Positions 21,893-34,135 of a stretch of 64,000 nucleotides of DNA are shown piece after piece (the first letter of the stretch is position 1; every line of letters begins with the position of its first letter). A program made the translations under genes and the position numbers. The stretch is from Sclerodactyla briareus (lineage: Eukaryota > Echinodermata > Holothuroidea > Dendrochirotida > Sclerodactylidae): contig JAODTK010001488.1 in the NCBI GenBank assembly GCA_026419785.1, positions 310,001-374,000 on the forward strand, in the 5' to 3' direction. The notes under the pieces were generated by a model that saw only the letters and a program-made list of their open reading frames with translations, was not told the DNA's origin and ran no database searches.

Positions 21893-22839
21893 AAAAAAAC
21901 GATTGGGAATTATGTCAAAACCTTCAGCTTTTGGACTTCAGGACCCACGCCATTAGATTCTACACCCTAAAAAATTAGCAGCAAGATTATCTAGCTCAAA
22001 ATTGACAAAAATGCAGATTCATCAGTACGCACACAGGGGACGAAATGCCCCCCATTTTGCCACCTCTCTGATACTCCCAAAACACTACATATCAATTTCA
22101 CCACCCCAGCCTGCCCTGGGGGAAGGGGGGGATAAGAAGCACTCATTCAGGAAAATAGAGACAAAAAAGGTAAAAGTGTACAGAAGAACACACCTCTGTG
22201 TCACTAAACTTGAGTGGCAGGACTTATTCTGAATGAACGTCCCGTTACTTGAAAGGTTTCCAGTGGAAGCTCTAATACCACCTGTAACCAATGACATATG
22301 CTTGACGGCTAGCATGGCGTCAAAAATAACCGCACTCGAACACTCTTTACCCGGCCCCAAGTTTGCCAAACAATACGCCAAGAAATAACACTCATCCCTG
22401 AATGACAAAAGAATTACTCAATCTTCTGTCAAAGGTCCCCTTCTGTTCAGTCGACTGGATTGCGATGAGTCATAAGAATTGCTGACACGCATACCCCCGG
22501 GGAGAAAAAAAAACAATCCCAGGGGACCCATGATGTCACGGTGATTGTCACAGCCTCCGTAAAGGCCATTGTAGTCAAATTTTACCTGCTGATACTCTTG
22601 TTGTGGGTTCCTGCACTGGATTAACGATGATCGAATAAAACAAATAATAAGCCCGATGTGTCAATTTACAGAGGGAATACCAACAATATGAGAAAGACTA
22701 TAAGTTTAGTGAATTCCCACAGAAGTAGAAAAAAATTAGGGAGGATCGATTCAGAAGAGAGAAATAGCAGAAATCTGCAGAATCCTTCAAATATACTAAT
22801 TGGGACACTCCAATACAGAAAACATGCCTGTAGGTGTGT

Positions 22840-23950
22840 GGGATGTACTTCAATATAGGCACCATGTGTACGGAAGATACTCCAATCTGGACAAATACAT
22901 GCATATGAGACCTTCAATCTTGGCACCATAGGCATATGATCCCACTTCAATCTGGGACACATAGCATAACCACTTCATCTGGTCTTGACACCATAGGCAT
23001 ATGATCACTTCATCTCTGGTCACCATAGGCCATATGCGCCACTTCATCTGGACACCATAGGCATATGGCCACTTAATATCTGTCACCATAGCCATATTAG
23101 CACTTCTCTTCTTTCTGGACACCATAGGCATATGAGCCACTTCAATCTGGACACCAAGGCCTATATCCACTTTCTTCCATCTGGTACCATAGGCCCATAG
23201 AGCACGTCAGACTGACACCATAGGCAAAAGAGCCCACTTCAGCTGGCCACCCTAGCCCAATTGAGCCCCTTCTTTTAGGGCCCATAGGAATATGAACAAA
23301 CCCTTCCATCTGGGCATTGTAGGCATATGAGCCCTTCATCAACTTGGCACCAGAAAGGGCATATGAGCTACTTGATCTTGGCACCATAGGCATGGAACCA
23401 TTTTTGCTTTTATGTACCATAGGCATCTGAGCCCACCCCACTTCAATCTGACAACCATAGTCATATGAGCCATCAATCTGGACACCATAGCATATGAAGC
23501 CACTTCAATCTGGACACCACAGGCATATGAGCCACATCAATTCTGGGTCACCATAGGCATATGACCACTTCTTTTCTGGACACAATAGGCATATGCCCAC
23601 TTCAATCTGACACCAAAGGCATATGAAGCCACACGTCAAATCTGGTCACCATAGGCAATATGAGCCACTTCAGACTGGACGACCATCGACAATATGAGCC
23701 ACTTCAATCATGGCACTATATGATATCGCCACGACTTCGGCGGCACCATAGACTATGAGGCCACTTCATCTGGCACTTGTCGGCATACGATCCACTTCAT
23801 CTTGGCACCATATGCATTCAGCCCTTCAATCTCAGCACATAGCCTATGAGCCACTCAATCCGGTCACGCATAGCCTAGAACCACTCCTTTGGGCAACTAG
23901 GCATATGAAGCAACTTCAATCTTGGCAACATATGCATATAGCCACTTCTC
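22840..23950. repeat. 32-bp minisatellite, copy A
   Basis: Consensus unit about GGCATATGAGCCACTT plus CAATCTGGACACCATA (32 bp), roughly 33 copies. Nearly every unit has a base missing or added, which fits raw-read errors more than natural divergence. Confidence 0.9.
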
Positions 23951-24599
23951 CTACTTCACTGCACTCCTCTACTGATGTAGTAGACAACAAGTTCCCTAAG
24001 TGTATGAAAGTATATGGATTCTTCCTGCCACCACCTTTCATTTTGCAAACGGATGTGTCAAGCCAATACCAATGTACAAATTCCCAGAACAAGAACAAAG
24101 ACCATTTAACAGTCAACATCGGAATCCATGCAGCGGGACAACCACCACAAATGTTCGATGAATAATCGTTCAAAATTGAAGATTTTCAAGATCAGCCAAG
24201 TCATGGTTAAACGGGGGAATTTTGGGAATTTGCCTGGGGATGAAGTGAGCAACCATTTGTGGAATGACAAGATTTCCTGCCATCAAAAAATTACCTACTG
24301 TAATTTGGAATTTTTGGTACAAAGTATTCGCAGAAGACAAGAAGGTCAGGCAAATTCCACTATGATTAGTCGGAAACTTTTGCTCGGACCAGTAGACGAA
24401 AGGTGATCAGCGTTACAGTATCATTGAGACCATGAAAAGAGTGCACGTGACAATTGTATGATGCGCCCCCCTAACTTTTTTCCAGAAGGATGAGTCATTG
24501 TCAGGTGGGCCTTTTACTTGTAATTGGTGATGAACCCTCTCAGTCTATTTAGTCCACTGACTACAACAATGAATGACCCACTGGTGAGCTTTTCCTATT

Positions 24600-26330
24600 A
24601 TTTCCACATACATTCAAGTCAATGACACACCTTGAGAGTCAGCATGTGAAAGCTAACCACCAGAAAACTGATCACATATGAGCACTGTGGATTTGACATG
24701 ACACACATTTGACTGACCAAGTCAATGACCGCGCTGTTCACATCAATTAACGTGACAACCCTTAGAGCATTCTTTGTGACTGACCATCTAGGGAAACTGA
24801 TGCATATGTGAGTCACTGTGATTTGACATGACACACTTTGACTGACCATGTTTGATGACACGGCTGGCACATCATATTAAATGACACCTTCAGAGTCAGC
24901 ATTTGACTGACCATCTAGGGAAACTGATGCATATGTGAGTCACTGTGGATTTTACATGACACACTTTGACTGACCTTCATGACAAGCTGTTCACCTCATA
25001 TTAAATGACACACTTCAGAGTCAGCATTGTACGGACCATCTAGGGAAACTGATGCATATGTGAGTCACTTGTGGTTTGACAATACACACATTCTGACTGA
25101 CCATTGGGCCAATGAAAGGCCTGTTCACATCATATTGAATGACACACTCAGAGTTCAGGCCATGTGACTGACCATCTAGGGAAACTGATGCATATGTGAG
25201 TCACTGTGGATACAATGTACCCACATTTGACTGACCAGGTGCAATGCAAAGGCTGTTCACATCATATTATGGACACAACTTCAGAGTCCGCAGTGGTGAC
25301 TGACCATCTAGGAAACGTGATCATATGTGAGTAACGTGGATTGACAATGACCCACATTGACTGACCCTGTCAATGACAAGGCTGTTCACCTCATATTAAA
25401 TGACACACTCAGAGTCCAGCATGGTGACTTGAGCCATCTAGGAACTGATGCACAAGTAGTCACTGTGGATTTGACAATGACACACATTTGACTGACCATG
25501 TTCCAATGACAAGGACTGTTCACTCATATAAAATGACACACTTCAGAGTCAGCATGTGGACTGACATCAGGAAACTGATGCATCTGTGAGTCACCGTGGA
25601 TTTGACATGATACACATTTGACTGCACGCATTCAATGACCAAGGCTGTTCACAATCATATTAAATGACCCACACTTCGAGTCAGCAATTGTTAGCTGACC
25701 ATCTAGGAAACTGAGGCATATGTGAGTCAACTGTGGATTTGACAACTGACACACATTTGACTGACCATGTCACTGACAAGGCGTTCACATCATAGTCAAT
25801 GACAGACCTTCATATCAGCCATGTGACTGACCATCTAGGGAAACTGATGCATATGTGAGTCAATTTGAATTTGACAGTGACACACAACATTGGACTGACA
25901 TCGTCAATGACAGGCTGTCACATCATATTAAATGAACCAACTTCAGAGTCAGCTTGGTGATTGACGCATCTAGGGAAACTGATGCATATGTGAGTCACTG
26001 TGGATTTACGAGACACACATTTGAACTGACATTCAATGACAAGGCTGTTCACATCATATTAATGACAACACTTTTCAGAGTCCAGCCTTGTGGCTGACCA
26101 TCTAGGGAAACTGATGCTAGTGAGTCACAGTGGATTTGACAATTAACACATTTGACTGACCATTGTCATGACAAGGCTGTTCCACATCATAATAAATGCC
26201 CACACACTTCATAGCAGCATTGTGACTGCCATCTAGGAAAACTGATGCATATGTGAGTCACTGTGGATTTACAAATGACACACATTTGACTGACCTAGTC
26301 CTATGACCAGGCTGTTCACATCAGATTAAT
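24600..26330. repeat. About 132-bp satellite, copy A
   Basis: The unit includes ACCATCTAGGGAAACTGATG, CATATGTGAGTCACTGTGGA, CACATTTGACTGACCATG, CAAGGCTGTTCACATCATAT and CACACTTCAGAGTCAGCATT. About 13 copies, indel-rich. It has no coding potential. Confidence 0.9.
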
Positions 26331-26339
26331 CGCTGTACT

Positions 26340-28430
26340 GATTGGCGGTTTGGTATCCAGTGGAGATCATTTGTAACCTACACATTGCAAGTGGTGTATC
26401 AGGGGGGGGGTGTCAGAATCCCACATGACCCATGGGACCAATAAATCACTGAAATTCCACCATGAAAAACAATTTTCCCACTGTTCAGAAGACGTTTTCA
26501 GCTGTTGTTCATCAATTTTGTCACAGCAGTTCGAGGCCCATAATTCCATTCATCTTGCCAATAAGGAGGGGTGAGGCTATGAATGGGCGCCCTTCCTTTG
26601 GTCTCAACCTCACCTCCCCCTCCGCCACCACCACCAACAAGTGCTACTTAGCCCGCCACTACACTGGTGGTATTATGGAGATTGAGAGGCGTTCTCAAAC
26701 ACAGACAACCTTGCGAATATGGACGATCCATTTGCCTGTGAAGTTTGAAACCGACAGGCCCCGAGATTGCAAAAAGCGGATTTTGCTTTGCTTTGAAACT
26801 GAACATAGATGTGAGGATCGTATGTTTATACCCTTGAATCTCAAACTCTGAGTTTCAAACTATTGTTTTTGTGTCATTTTCTTCATTGACCAACAGTAAC
26901 GTGTTGCCACACTAGTGACTATAGACATTTTCTCTCGTATAAAGTGAACAGCACAACAATATCACCCCCAGTATATCAGAATCAAACTTTCACGCATTGA
27001 CATAACATACTACGATATACCATCATTGAAAATGCATTTTAATAAGCCGTTTTTTGTCGGGACGTCATTGAAAAGATTATGTCATTTTGCAAGTTGCTAC
27101 CAGATGACAATTCTCCTTCAAGGATATAGGCTTCCATATATCTGCTATGTGTTTGCACAACTGGTGGCGTAGACTATAATTTGCGAAAAGGGTTGTTTTC
27201 CCCATAAATTGTCAAAAATAGATATGATCGTCTATTGACGTCTGCTATCGTTCCCTATGGCCAGTGAGTTTATAAATGTTTTCCTTTATGTAGTGACTGA
27301 GTACTGACTGCTATGTGCACATGTCTTAATATCTTCTTCTCCCTACCTCTCCCTCCTCCCCCTCACTGACCAGGCCTGACTGCCCGGCCCCATATGATCA
27401 CAATCTCCCATTGTCTGTCTTGGATTTGTGCAAATGAAGACATACCAGTCCATGGCCCCATATCCATGGTTGAGCATATCTTGTTTATTATAAAAGCAGT
27501 GTGAAACATAATAATGTACATTAAACACCCACCAAAGCGCTTGGAAAACTAATAATGTAACATAAACCAACATTAATGTACACCTCAAACTTCACCACAG
27601 TGATTATTTCGTTCAGTTATACTTACATTACACCAGTATGGGGTCCCTGTTTGAATACAAGAATGGTAACAGCAAAGAATTCAGTATCCTGCATTCCCTC
27701 CCCTTGAACATTGCGCATCAGCATTTTTTTCAATCAATAATTTGACAGGTTCCGAATAACCAGAATGACACAGCTGAATATGGTGGGGATTCCTAACGTA
27801 GCATACCGGCAGTGAGCCGACACATTGTACCCTGAATCCCAGTGGGCTACAAATAGCTGAATACCTCACACAGAATGCACAATGCTAGTGATTCCTTGTC
27901 ATCTTTTACAACTTGATGATTTTAGATATTCTAACTTGGACCAGACGTACCTGGATAAGCCTGGCTCTGTATGGCCAACAACAGGTATATATCCATGGAT
28001 GGACCTGGCTACATGTTTATCGAACTCGACCTCTGGTTGATCTCAGATAATTATAGACCAGATCCAAGTTGACAATAGGGGTCACGTACTTTATATATAT
28101 TGACCTTGACCTGACAACAACAAAAGATTCTTCCCCATCATATTATGCAAACCCACACACACAAGATTACACCTTTCCTACCTGCCTTCGTTTCACCCTC
28201 CATCGTGCGGAACTTCTTTCAAAACAAGAGCACATAATGTGCTGTAGCTGTCAAAACGCACGAATGTACCAAGAACGAATGTACCACGACAAATGTTATT
28301 ACATTCGATAAATGTTTCCAGATCATGAGGCCACGAAGGCAATTCCAACAGCTTATTGTGCCCCTGTAACCTTTGACCTTGATCTTTGTATGGCGAAGAG
28401 TGTCTTAGCAGTCAATGACCATTCCACATG
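26340..28430. other. Unassigned part of copy A
   Basis: About 2 kb between the satellite and the GGGCCC repeat, repeated at 34,140-36,290. AT-rich. No gene recognised; frames are unreliable here. Confidence 0.5.
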
Positions 28431-28560
28431 ATGGGCCCCAGGCCCACACGGCCTTGGGTCCTACATATCTGGGCACCCTGACGGGTACGGCAAAAAAAAA
28501 AAAAAAAAAAACTATTAGGCAATCATGACCGAACATCATAACTGTGCCAGACTTTGTAGG

Positions 28561-28875
28561 AGATTCTACAAACAGTACGGGTTTTTGAATCTGTGATTCC
28601 TATGAATCCTTACCCCTTAAATCGACCATGCACCCCCATGCACCCCCTCAATTGCCTATCGCGTTCTGCATTTTTAACATAGTACCGGTAATTGGCCACC
28701 CCCATCGCCCTTCTCTTTTTTCCAGGGTAGGCGTCCTGCAGTCCCTTCGAGGTTTTACCCGGAATGAATGTGTGAACGCCGCGCGGCCCGGGAGAGGGTA
28801 TGGATGGTGGGGACTGTCGCTAGGGGTATATTCATAGGCTCACGATTCACAAACCCGTACTGTTGTGTAGAATCT
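28561..28875. mobile_element. Near-palindromic 315-bp element (MITE-like), copy A
   Basis: The left arm AGATTCTACAAACAGTACGG, GTTTTTGAATCTGTGATTCC is the reverse complement of the right arm, which ends CACGATTCACAAACCCGTAC, TGTTGTGTAGAATCT. The arms extend about 45-70 bp inward (TATGAATCCTTACCCC against GGGGTATATTCATA). The centre contains the TTGGCCACCCCCATCGCCC-type dispersed motif. No transposase. Confidence 0.7.
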
Positions 28876-28891
28876 ATTTCACCTACTCTAC

Positions 28892-29125
28892 TTACCCCGT
28901 ATAGACCATGCAACCATCTAGCACAGGGCTCTTGTGGGTGGGCCGGGCCGTCGCGCCGTGCAGGCGGGGCCTGAAGTAGTCGGAGGCTTGCAGAGCCGCG
29001 ATGGGCACTGCCCTTCCTTGTACAACCCGCGTCCGTGCCCATAGCACGCGACAAAAGGTGTTCGGAGTCTTCCACGCCGCCGCTTCCATCCCGACTTCTG
29101 TCCTAGACGGGCCTCGAGAAGCCAT
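28892..29125 (-). CDS. Possible gene start downstream of TATA box, unknown product
   Basis: A minus-strand frame starts MASRGPSRTEVGMEAAAW and runs about 77 residues, ending CMVYTG directly before GGGGTAAGTAG. The end can be read as a stop (TAA) or as a splice donor (GG|GTAAGT). The peptide is basic with no recognised domain. The matching stretch of copy A' (36,745-37,010) keeps the layout but is frame-broken. Sequence quality is poor, so exact residues should not be trusted. Confidence 0.3.
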   Translation of the reverse strand: MASRGPSRTEVGMEAAAWKTPNTFCRVLWARTRVVQGRAVPIAALQASDYFRPRLHGATARPTHKSPVLDGCMVYTG

Positions 29126-29182
29126 GCTGCCGGCGAATGCGGAAGCCAACAGTGATCGCCGTGACTGCAAAAACGAGTCCCC

Positions 29183-29189
29183 CTTTATA
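29183..29189 (-). promoter_or_regulatory. TATA box of a possible minus-strand promoter
   Basis: On the minus strand TATAAAG lies in GC-rich sequence (GGTTGGGTATAAAGGGGG). A possible initiator (GCAGTCACG) follows 20-27 bases on, and an ATG 58 bases on at 29,125. Spacing is right for a Pol II TATA promoter. In the second copy (37,070) the box is disrupted by indels. Confidence 0.4.
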
Positions 29190-30479
29190 CCCAACCCCAG
29201 GGCCTGGACGGGCACCGGTGCCTGTCCTCTCTCGGGGTTCCAGGGCGACCCGATCGCGTGGAGATCATCTCCCCGGCGCTAACGCCACCGACTGACTCTG
29301 TGCCCAGAAAGCCGGATCCGAGAGGAAAGACACAGATCCCGTCTGGACCGTGCCAGGGAATGACGTCTTAGTATAAGCCTTGCAAGACAGCTCCTGCCGC
29401 TCGCGGAGGCCACTGCCAGCCCCAACAAGGCTTTGTAGTGTTTGGGAAGCTCCAGCGCTCCCGTACGGCCGTGTTGTCGGCGGTGTGGGCGAGAAAACCA
29501 TGCCGGAGCCAAAAAAACGATTGGGAATTAGGATGTGGTCCAAGGCCTTCAGCTTTTGGACTTCAGGACCCACGGCCATTAGATTCTACACCGCAAAATT
29601 AGGCAACATCTATCTGACTCAAAATTGACAAAATGCAGATCATCAGTACCCCCAGGGGACGACATGCCCCCATTTTGCCACCCTCTCTGATACTCCCAAA
29701 ACATACCTATCAAGTCACACCAGCCTGTCCTGGGGAAAGGCGTGGGCTAAGAATCACTCATAGGAAAAAGAGACAATCAGGTACGTGTACAGAAGAACCC
29801 ACCCTGTGTCACTAAACTTGGAGTGGCAGACTTTCTGACTGGAACGGCCCGTTACTTGAAATGTTCCAGTGGAATGTCGAACTACCACCTGTAACCACTG
29901 ACATATGCTTGACGGACTACATGGCGTCAAAATAACCCGACTCGACCACGTCTTTACACCGGCCCCAAGTTTGCCAAACAATACGCCTAGAAATAACACT
30001 CATCCCTGAATGACAAAGATTACTCATCTTCTGTCCAAGGTCCCCTTCTGTTCAGAATGAGTCGACTGGTTGGCGATGAGTCCAGAAAATTGCTGACACC
30101 TACCCCCGGGAGAAAAAAAACAATCCACAGGGGACCCATTATGTCCACAGTGATTGTCCACAGCCTCCGTAAGGCCCTGTAGTCAAATTTTAACCTTTCT
30201 GATATCTGGTGTTGTGGGTGTCCTGCCATTGATTAATAACGATGACGAATAACCAAATAATAAGCCGATTTGTCAATTTACCCGAGGGATACCAACCATA
30301 TTAGAAATGACTATGCAAGTTTTAGTGACATCCAGCGAAGTAGAAGAAAAAATTAGGGCAGGACGATTCAGACGATCGAATAGCAGACTCTGCAGAAAAG
30401 CACCTGCAAATATACTAGATTGGTTAGGACCCTCCAATCAGAACGGGTTGTGTGCCTTGGGTAGGTGTGTGAGGATGAG

Positions 30480-31650
30480 TATGTCAATATATGCACCATG
30501 TGTACGGCATACCCAGATGCTGACAAAACAGGCAATATAGACACAGTTCCATCTTGTCACCATGTGCCTAGTGATCCACTTCATGCTGACACCAATAGGC
30601 ATATGCCACTTCAACTCTGTACACCATAGGCATACGATCCACTTCAATCTGGTCACATAGGCATATGAGGCCCTTCAATCGGTTACACCATAGTCATATG
30701 AGCCACTTAAATCTGGTCAACCTAGGCATATGAGTCCATTCTTTCTGGACACCATAGGCATATTAGCCACTTCAATCTGGACAACGAACACGCATAGGCA
30801 ATGAGCCACTTTCAGATCTGTCACCATAGGCACTATGAAGCCACTTCAGACTTGACACCATAGGCACTAAGAGCCACTTTCAGACTGGACATCCCAACCA
30901 TAAGGCAATATACCACTTCTTTTGGCAACCGCTATCTATATGACCCACTTCAATCTGGGCATTGTAGGCATATTAGCCACTTCATCTTGGCACCAGAGGC
31001 ATATGAGTACGTTTGATCTGGCACCATAGGCATTGGAACCATTTCTTCTTTATTGTACCGCTAGGCATATATCCACTTCAATCTGACACCATAATAGGCA
31101 TATGAGCCACTCGTTCAATCTGGACCCATGATTGCCAATGAGCCGAACCTTCAATCTGGCTCGCACCGACCAGGTGGCATATTGAGTGTAGGTCCCCATG
31201 GAAAAGTCAATCTGGTCCCCATATGCATTATTATGAGCGACACTTCTTTCGTTACAGACCCATAGGCATATGAGCCACTTCAGCCTCTGAACAAAGGGGC
31301 ATATGGAGCCACTTCAATCTGCACCGATAGGCAATATGAGCCCTGTCATACTGTTACACCATAGGAAATATGAGCCACTTTCAAGAAACTCATTGTGCAC
31401 TATATGCATATAAGCCACTAATTTCGGCACCATAGACCTATGAGCCACTTCAATCTGGGCATTGTTAGGCATACGAGCCACTTTCAATCTTGCACAATAT
31501 GCATATACCATCTTCAATCTCAGCACCATAGCATATGAGCCACTTCCATCCGTCACCATAGGTACATATGAAACCACTTCCCGTTTTGGGCAGACATAGG
31601 CATGATGGCAACTTCAACTGGCCACCATATGCATATAAGCCACTTCTCCT
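30480..31650. repeat. 32-bp minisatellite, copy A'
   Basis: Same unit as at 22.8-24.0 kb (CATATGAGCCACTTCAATCT), with a different pattern of indels. It ends in the same CACTTCTCCTACTTCACTGC boundary. Confidence 0.9.
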
Positions 31651-32269
31651 ACTTCACTGCCCTCCTCCACTTATGTAGTAGAGCACAGTTCCCTGAGAGT
31701 GTAATTAAAGCTTTGGTATTCTTCCACGGCCACCAACCTTTCATTTTGCAAACAGGATGTGCAAGCACAAAATACACAATGACCTAGAGTTCCCAAAAAG
31801 AGAACAAAGAGACAGAATTATAACCGTCAAACAGGGGAACCATGCCGCGGGACAACCAAAATGGTCGATGAAGAATCGTTCAAATGCGAAATTTTCAAAG
31901 ATCATCCAATTCTGGGTTAAACGGAATATTTGTGTAATTTGCAACTGGGATGAATAAGCAAACCCATTTGTTGGAATGAACACGGAATTTCCTGGCCTTC
32001 AAAAGTACCCGTACTGTAGATTAGTAATTGTTTGGTTACAAATGTACTCTCTAAAACAAGAATGTCCAGGCAAAGTCACTATGAATTACGTAGGGAAACT
32101 TTGCTCGGCAACAGGTATAAACGAAGGGTGAGCACGTACAGTAGTAATGTAGACCATGAAAGAGGTGCACTTGACATTGTAATGATGCGCCCCCGTATCC
32201 TCACGATAGGATAGTCATGTCAAAGTGGGCCTTTTATCTTGTACATTGATAAACCCTCTCAGTCTATTT

Positions 32270-34135
32270 TAGTCACTGACTTACAACAATGACCCACTGG
32301 TGAGCTTTTCCGAGTATTTGCCCATAATTCAAGTCAAATGACACACTTGAGAGTCATCATTGATGACGACCCATCAACCATGGGAAACTGATGCACATAT
32401 GAATCCACTGTGTGATGACAATGACACACAATTTTGACTGACCAATGCATGACGACAAGGCGGTTCGAATCATATTAATGCACACACTTGAGAGGTCAAG
32501 CTTTGTGACTGACCATCTAGGGAAACTGATGCATATGTGAGTCCACTGGGATTTGTGACAGATGAACACACACTTGACTGACAGGTTGATTACAGTCTTG
32601 TTCACATCATTTACATGAACACACTTCAGATTCGCATTGTGACTAGACCATCTAGGGAACTGATGCATATGTTAGTCACTGTGGACTTTGACAATGACAC
32701 ACATTTGACTGACCATGTCCAATGACAGGCTGTTCACATCATATTAAATGACAACACTATCTTCAATCAAGCTTGTGACCTGACCATACTAATGGAAACT
32801 GATGCATATGTAGTCACTGTGGCTTTGACAATGACACACTTGCACTGACCATTGGCCAATGGACAAGGCTGTTGCACATCATATTGAATGCACAGCTTCA
32901 TAGTCAGCATTGTGACTGACATCTAGGGGAAACTGAGCATCTGTTAGTCCCTGTGGATTTGACAATGACAGATCACATTTGACTTACCATGTCAATGACT
33001 ACGGTGCTGTTCACAATCTATTAATGGACACACTTCAGAGTCATCATTGTGACTGACCATCTAGGAAACTGAGCATTGTGATAACTGTGGATTTTGCCAA
33101 TGACACACAATTGACTGACCATGTCAATGACAAGGCTGTTTCACATCAGATTAAATGACACACTTAGTCATGAGTCAGCATGTGTGACTGAGCCATGATC
33201 TAGGTGCGAAGCTGGATGCAAATGTGAGTCACTGTGGGATTGGAGCAATGCCACAACATTTTGAGCTGACATGTCAAATGGACAAAAGGCCTGTTCACAT
33301 CATGCTTAAAAAGGGGGTGAGGGTCGCACACTTCAGAGTGCACATGTGTGACTGAGATCTAGTGGAAACTGATGCATAGTGTGAGTCACCGTGATTTGAC
33401 GAATGATAGGCACTGTTGACTGGACCATGTCCATTACCAGAGCTGCTGCACAGGGTCATATCATTAATAAAAGTGTGAGCCCATCAGAGTCAGCATTGGA
33501 CTGACCACTGGGAAACGATGCATATGTGTAGTCACTGTGGTTTGCCGAATGACACACATTTGGACTGCCCCATGTCACTGACAAGGTGCTGTCACATCAG
33601 TATTAATGACCCTGTCAGTAGTCAGCAGTGTGACTGCCATCTAGTAAACTGATGTCATGTGTGAGTACTGTGATTTAACAATGACACACATTTGAGCGAC
33701 CAGTCATGCTAGGCCGTTCACATCATATTAAATGACCACTTTCAGGTCCACATTGTGGATTGACGCCCTCTAGGAAATGATGCATAATTGTGAATCCTGT
33801 GGTTTTGACAATGGACACACATTTACTGACCAGGTCATTAGACAAGGCGATGTTCACATCATATTCCATGACACCTTCAAGTCAGCATTGTGGCTGACCA
33901 TCTAGGGAAACTGATGCATATGTGAGTCATGTGGCTTTTGACATGACGCACATTTGACTGACCATGTCCATGACCAGGCAGGCTGTTCCATCATAATAAC
34001 TGCCAAACACTTTCAGAGTCATCCATTGATGATTGACCATCTAGGGAAACTGATGCATATGGGTCACTGTGGATTTACACTGACCACATTTGACTGACCA
34101 GGTCGATGACAAGGCTGTTTCACATCTATTAAATC
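32270..34135. repeat. About 132-bp satellite, copy A'
   Basis: Same unit as at 24.6-26.3 kb, about 14 copies. Both arrays are followed by the same single-copy sequence (GGGGGGGGGTGTCAGAATCC). Confidence 0.9.

Larger units (their letters stand above)
21893..29510. repeat. Noisy segment copy A
   Basis: This copy starts at the A run before CGATTGGGAATTA and aligns end to end with 29,511-37,390, with very frequent single-base indels. Its last about 230 bases (from 29,278) already belong to the B part. It contains, in order, the 32-bp minisatellite, the 132-bp satellite, an AT-rich stretch, a GGGCCC-type repeat, the palindromic element and a GC-rich start region. Confidence 0.85.

Noticed and set aside
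22085-22408. 107-codon minus-strand frame (starts MSFRDECYFLAYC)
   Set aside because: It is broken in copy A' and has no recognised domain.
22840-26330. CRISPR array
   Set aside because: Contiguous minisatellite or satellite units without unique spacers, in an animal genome.
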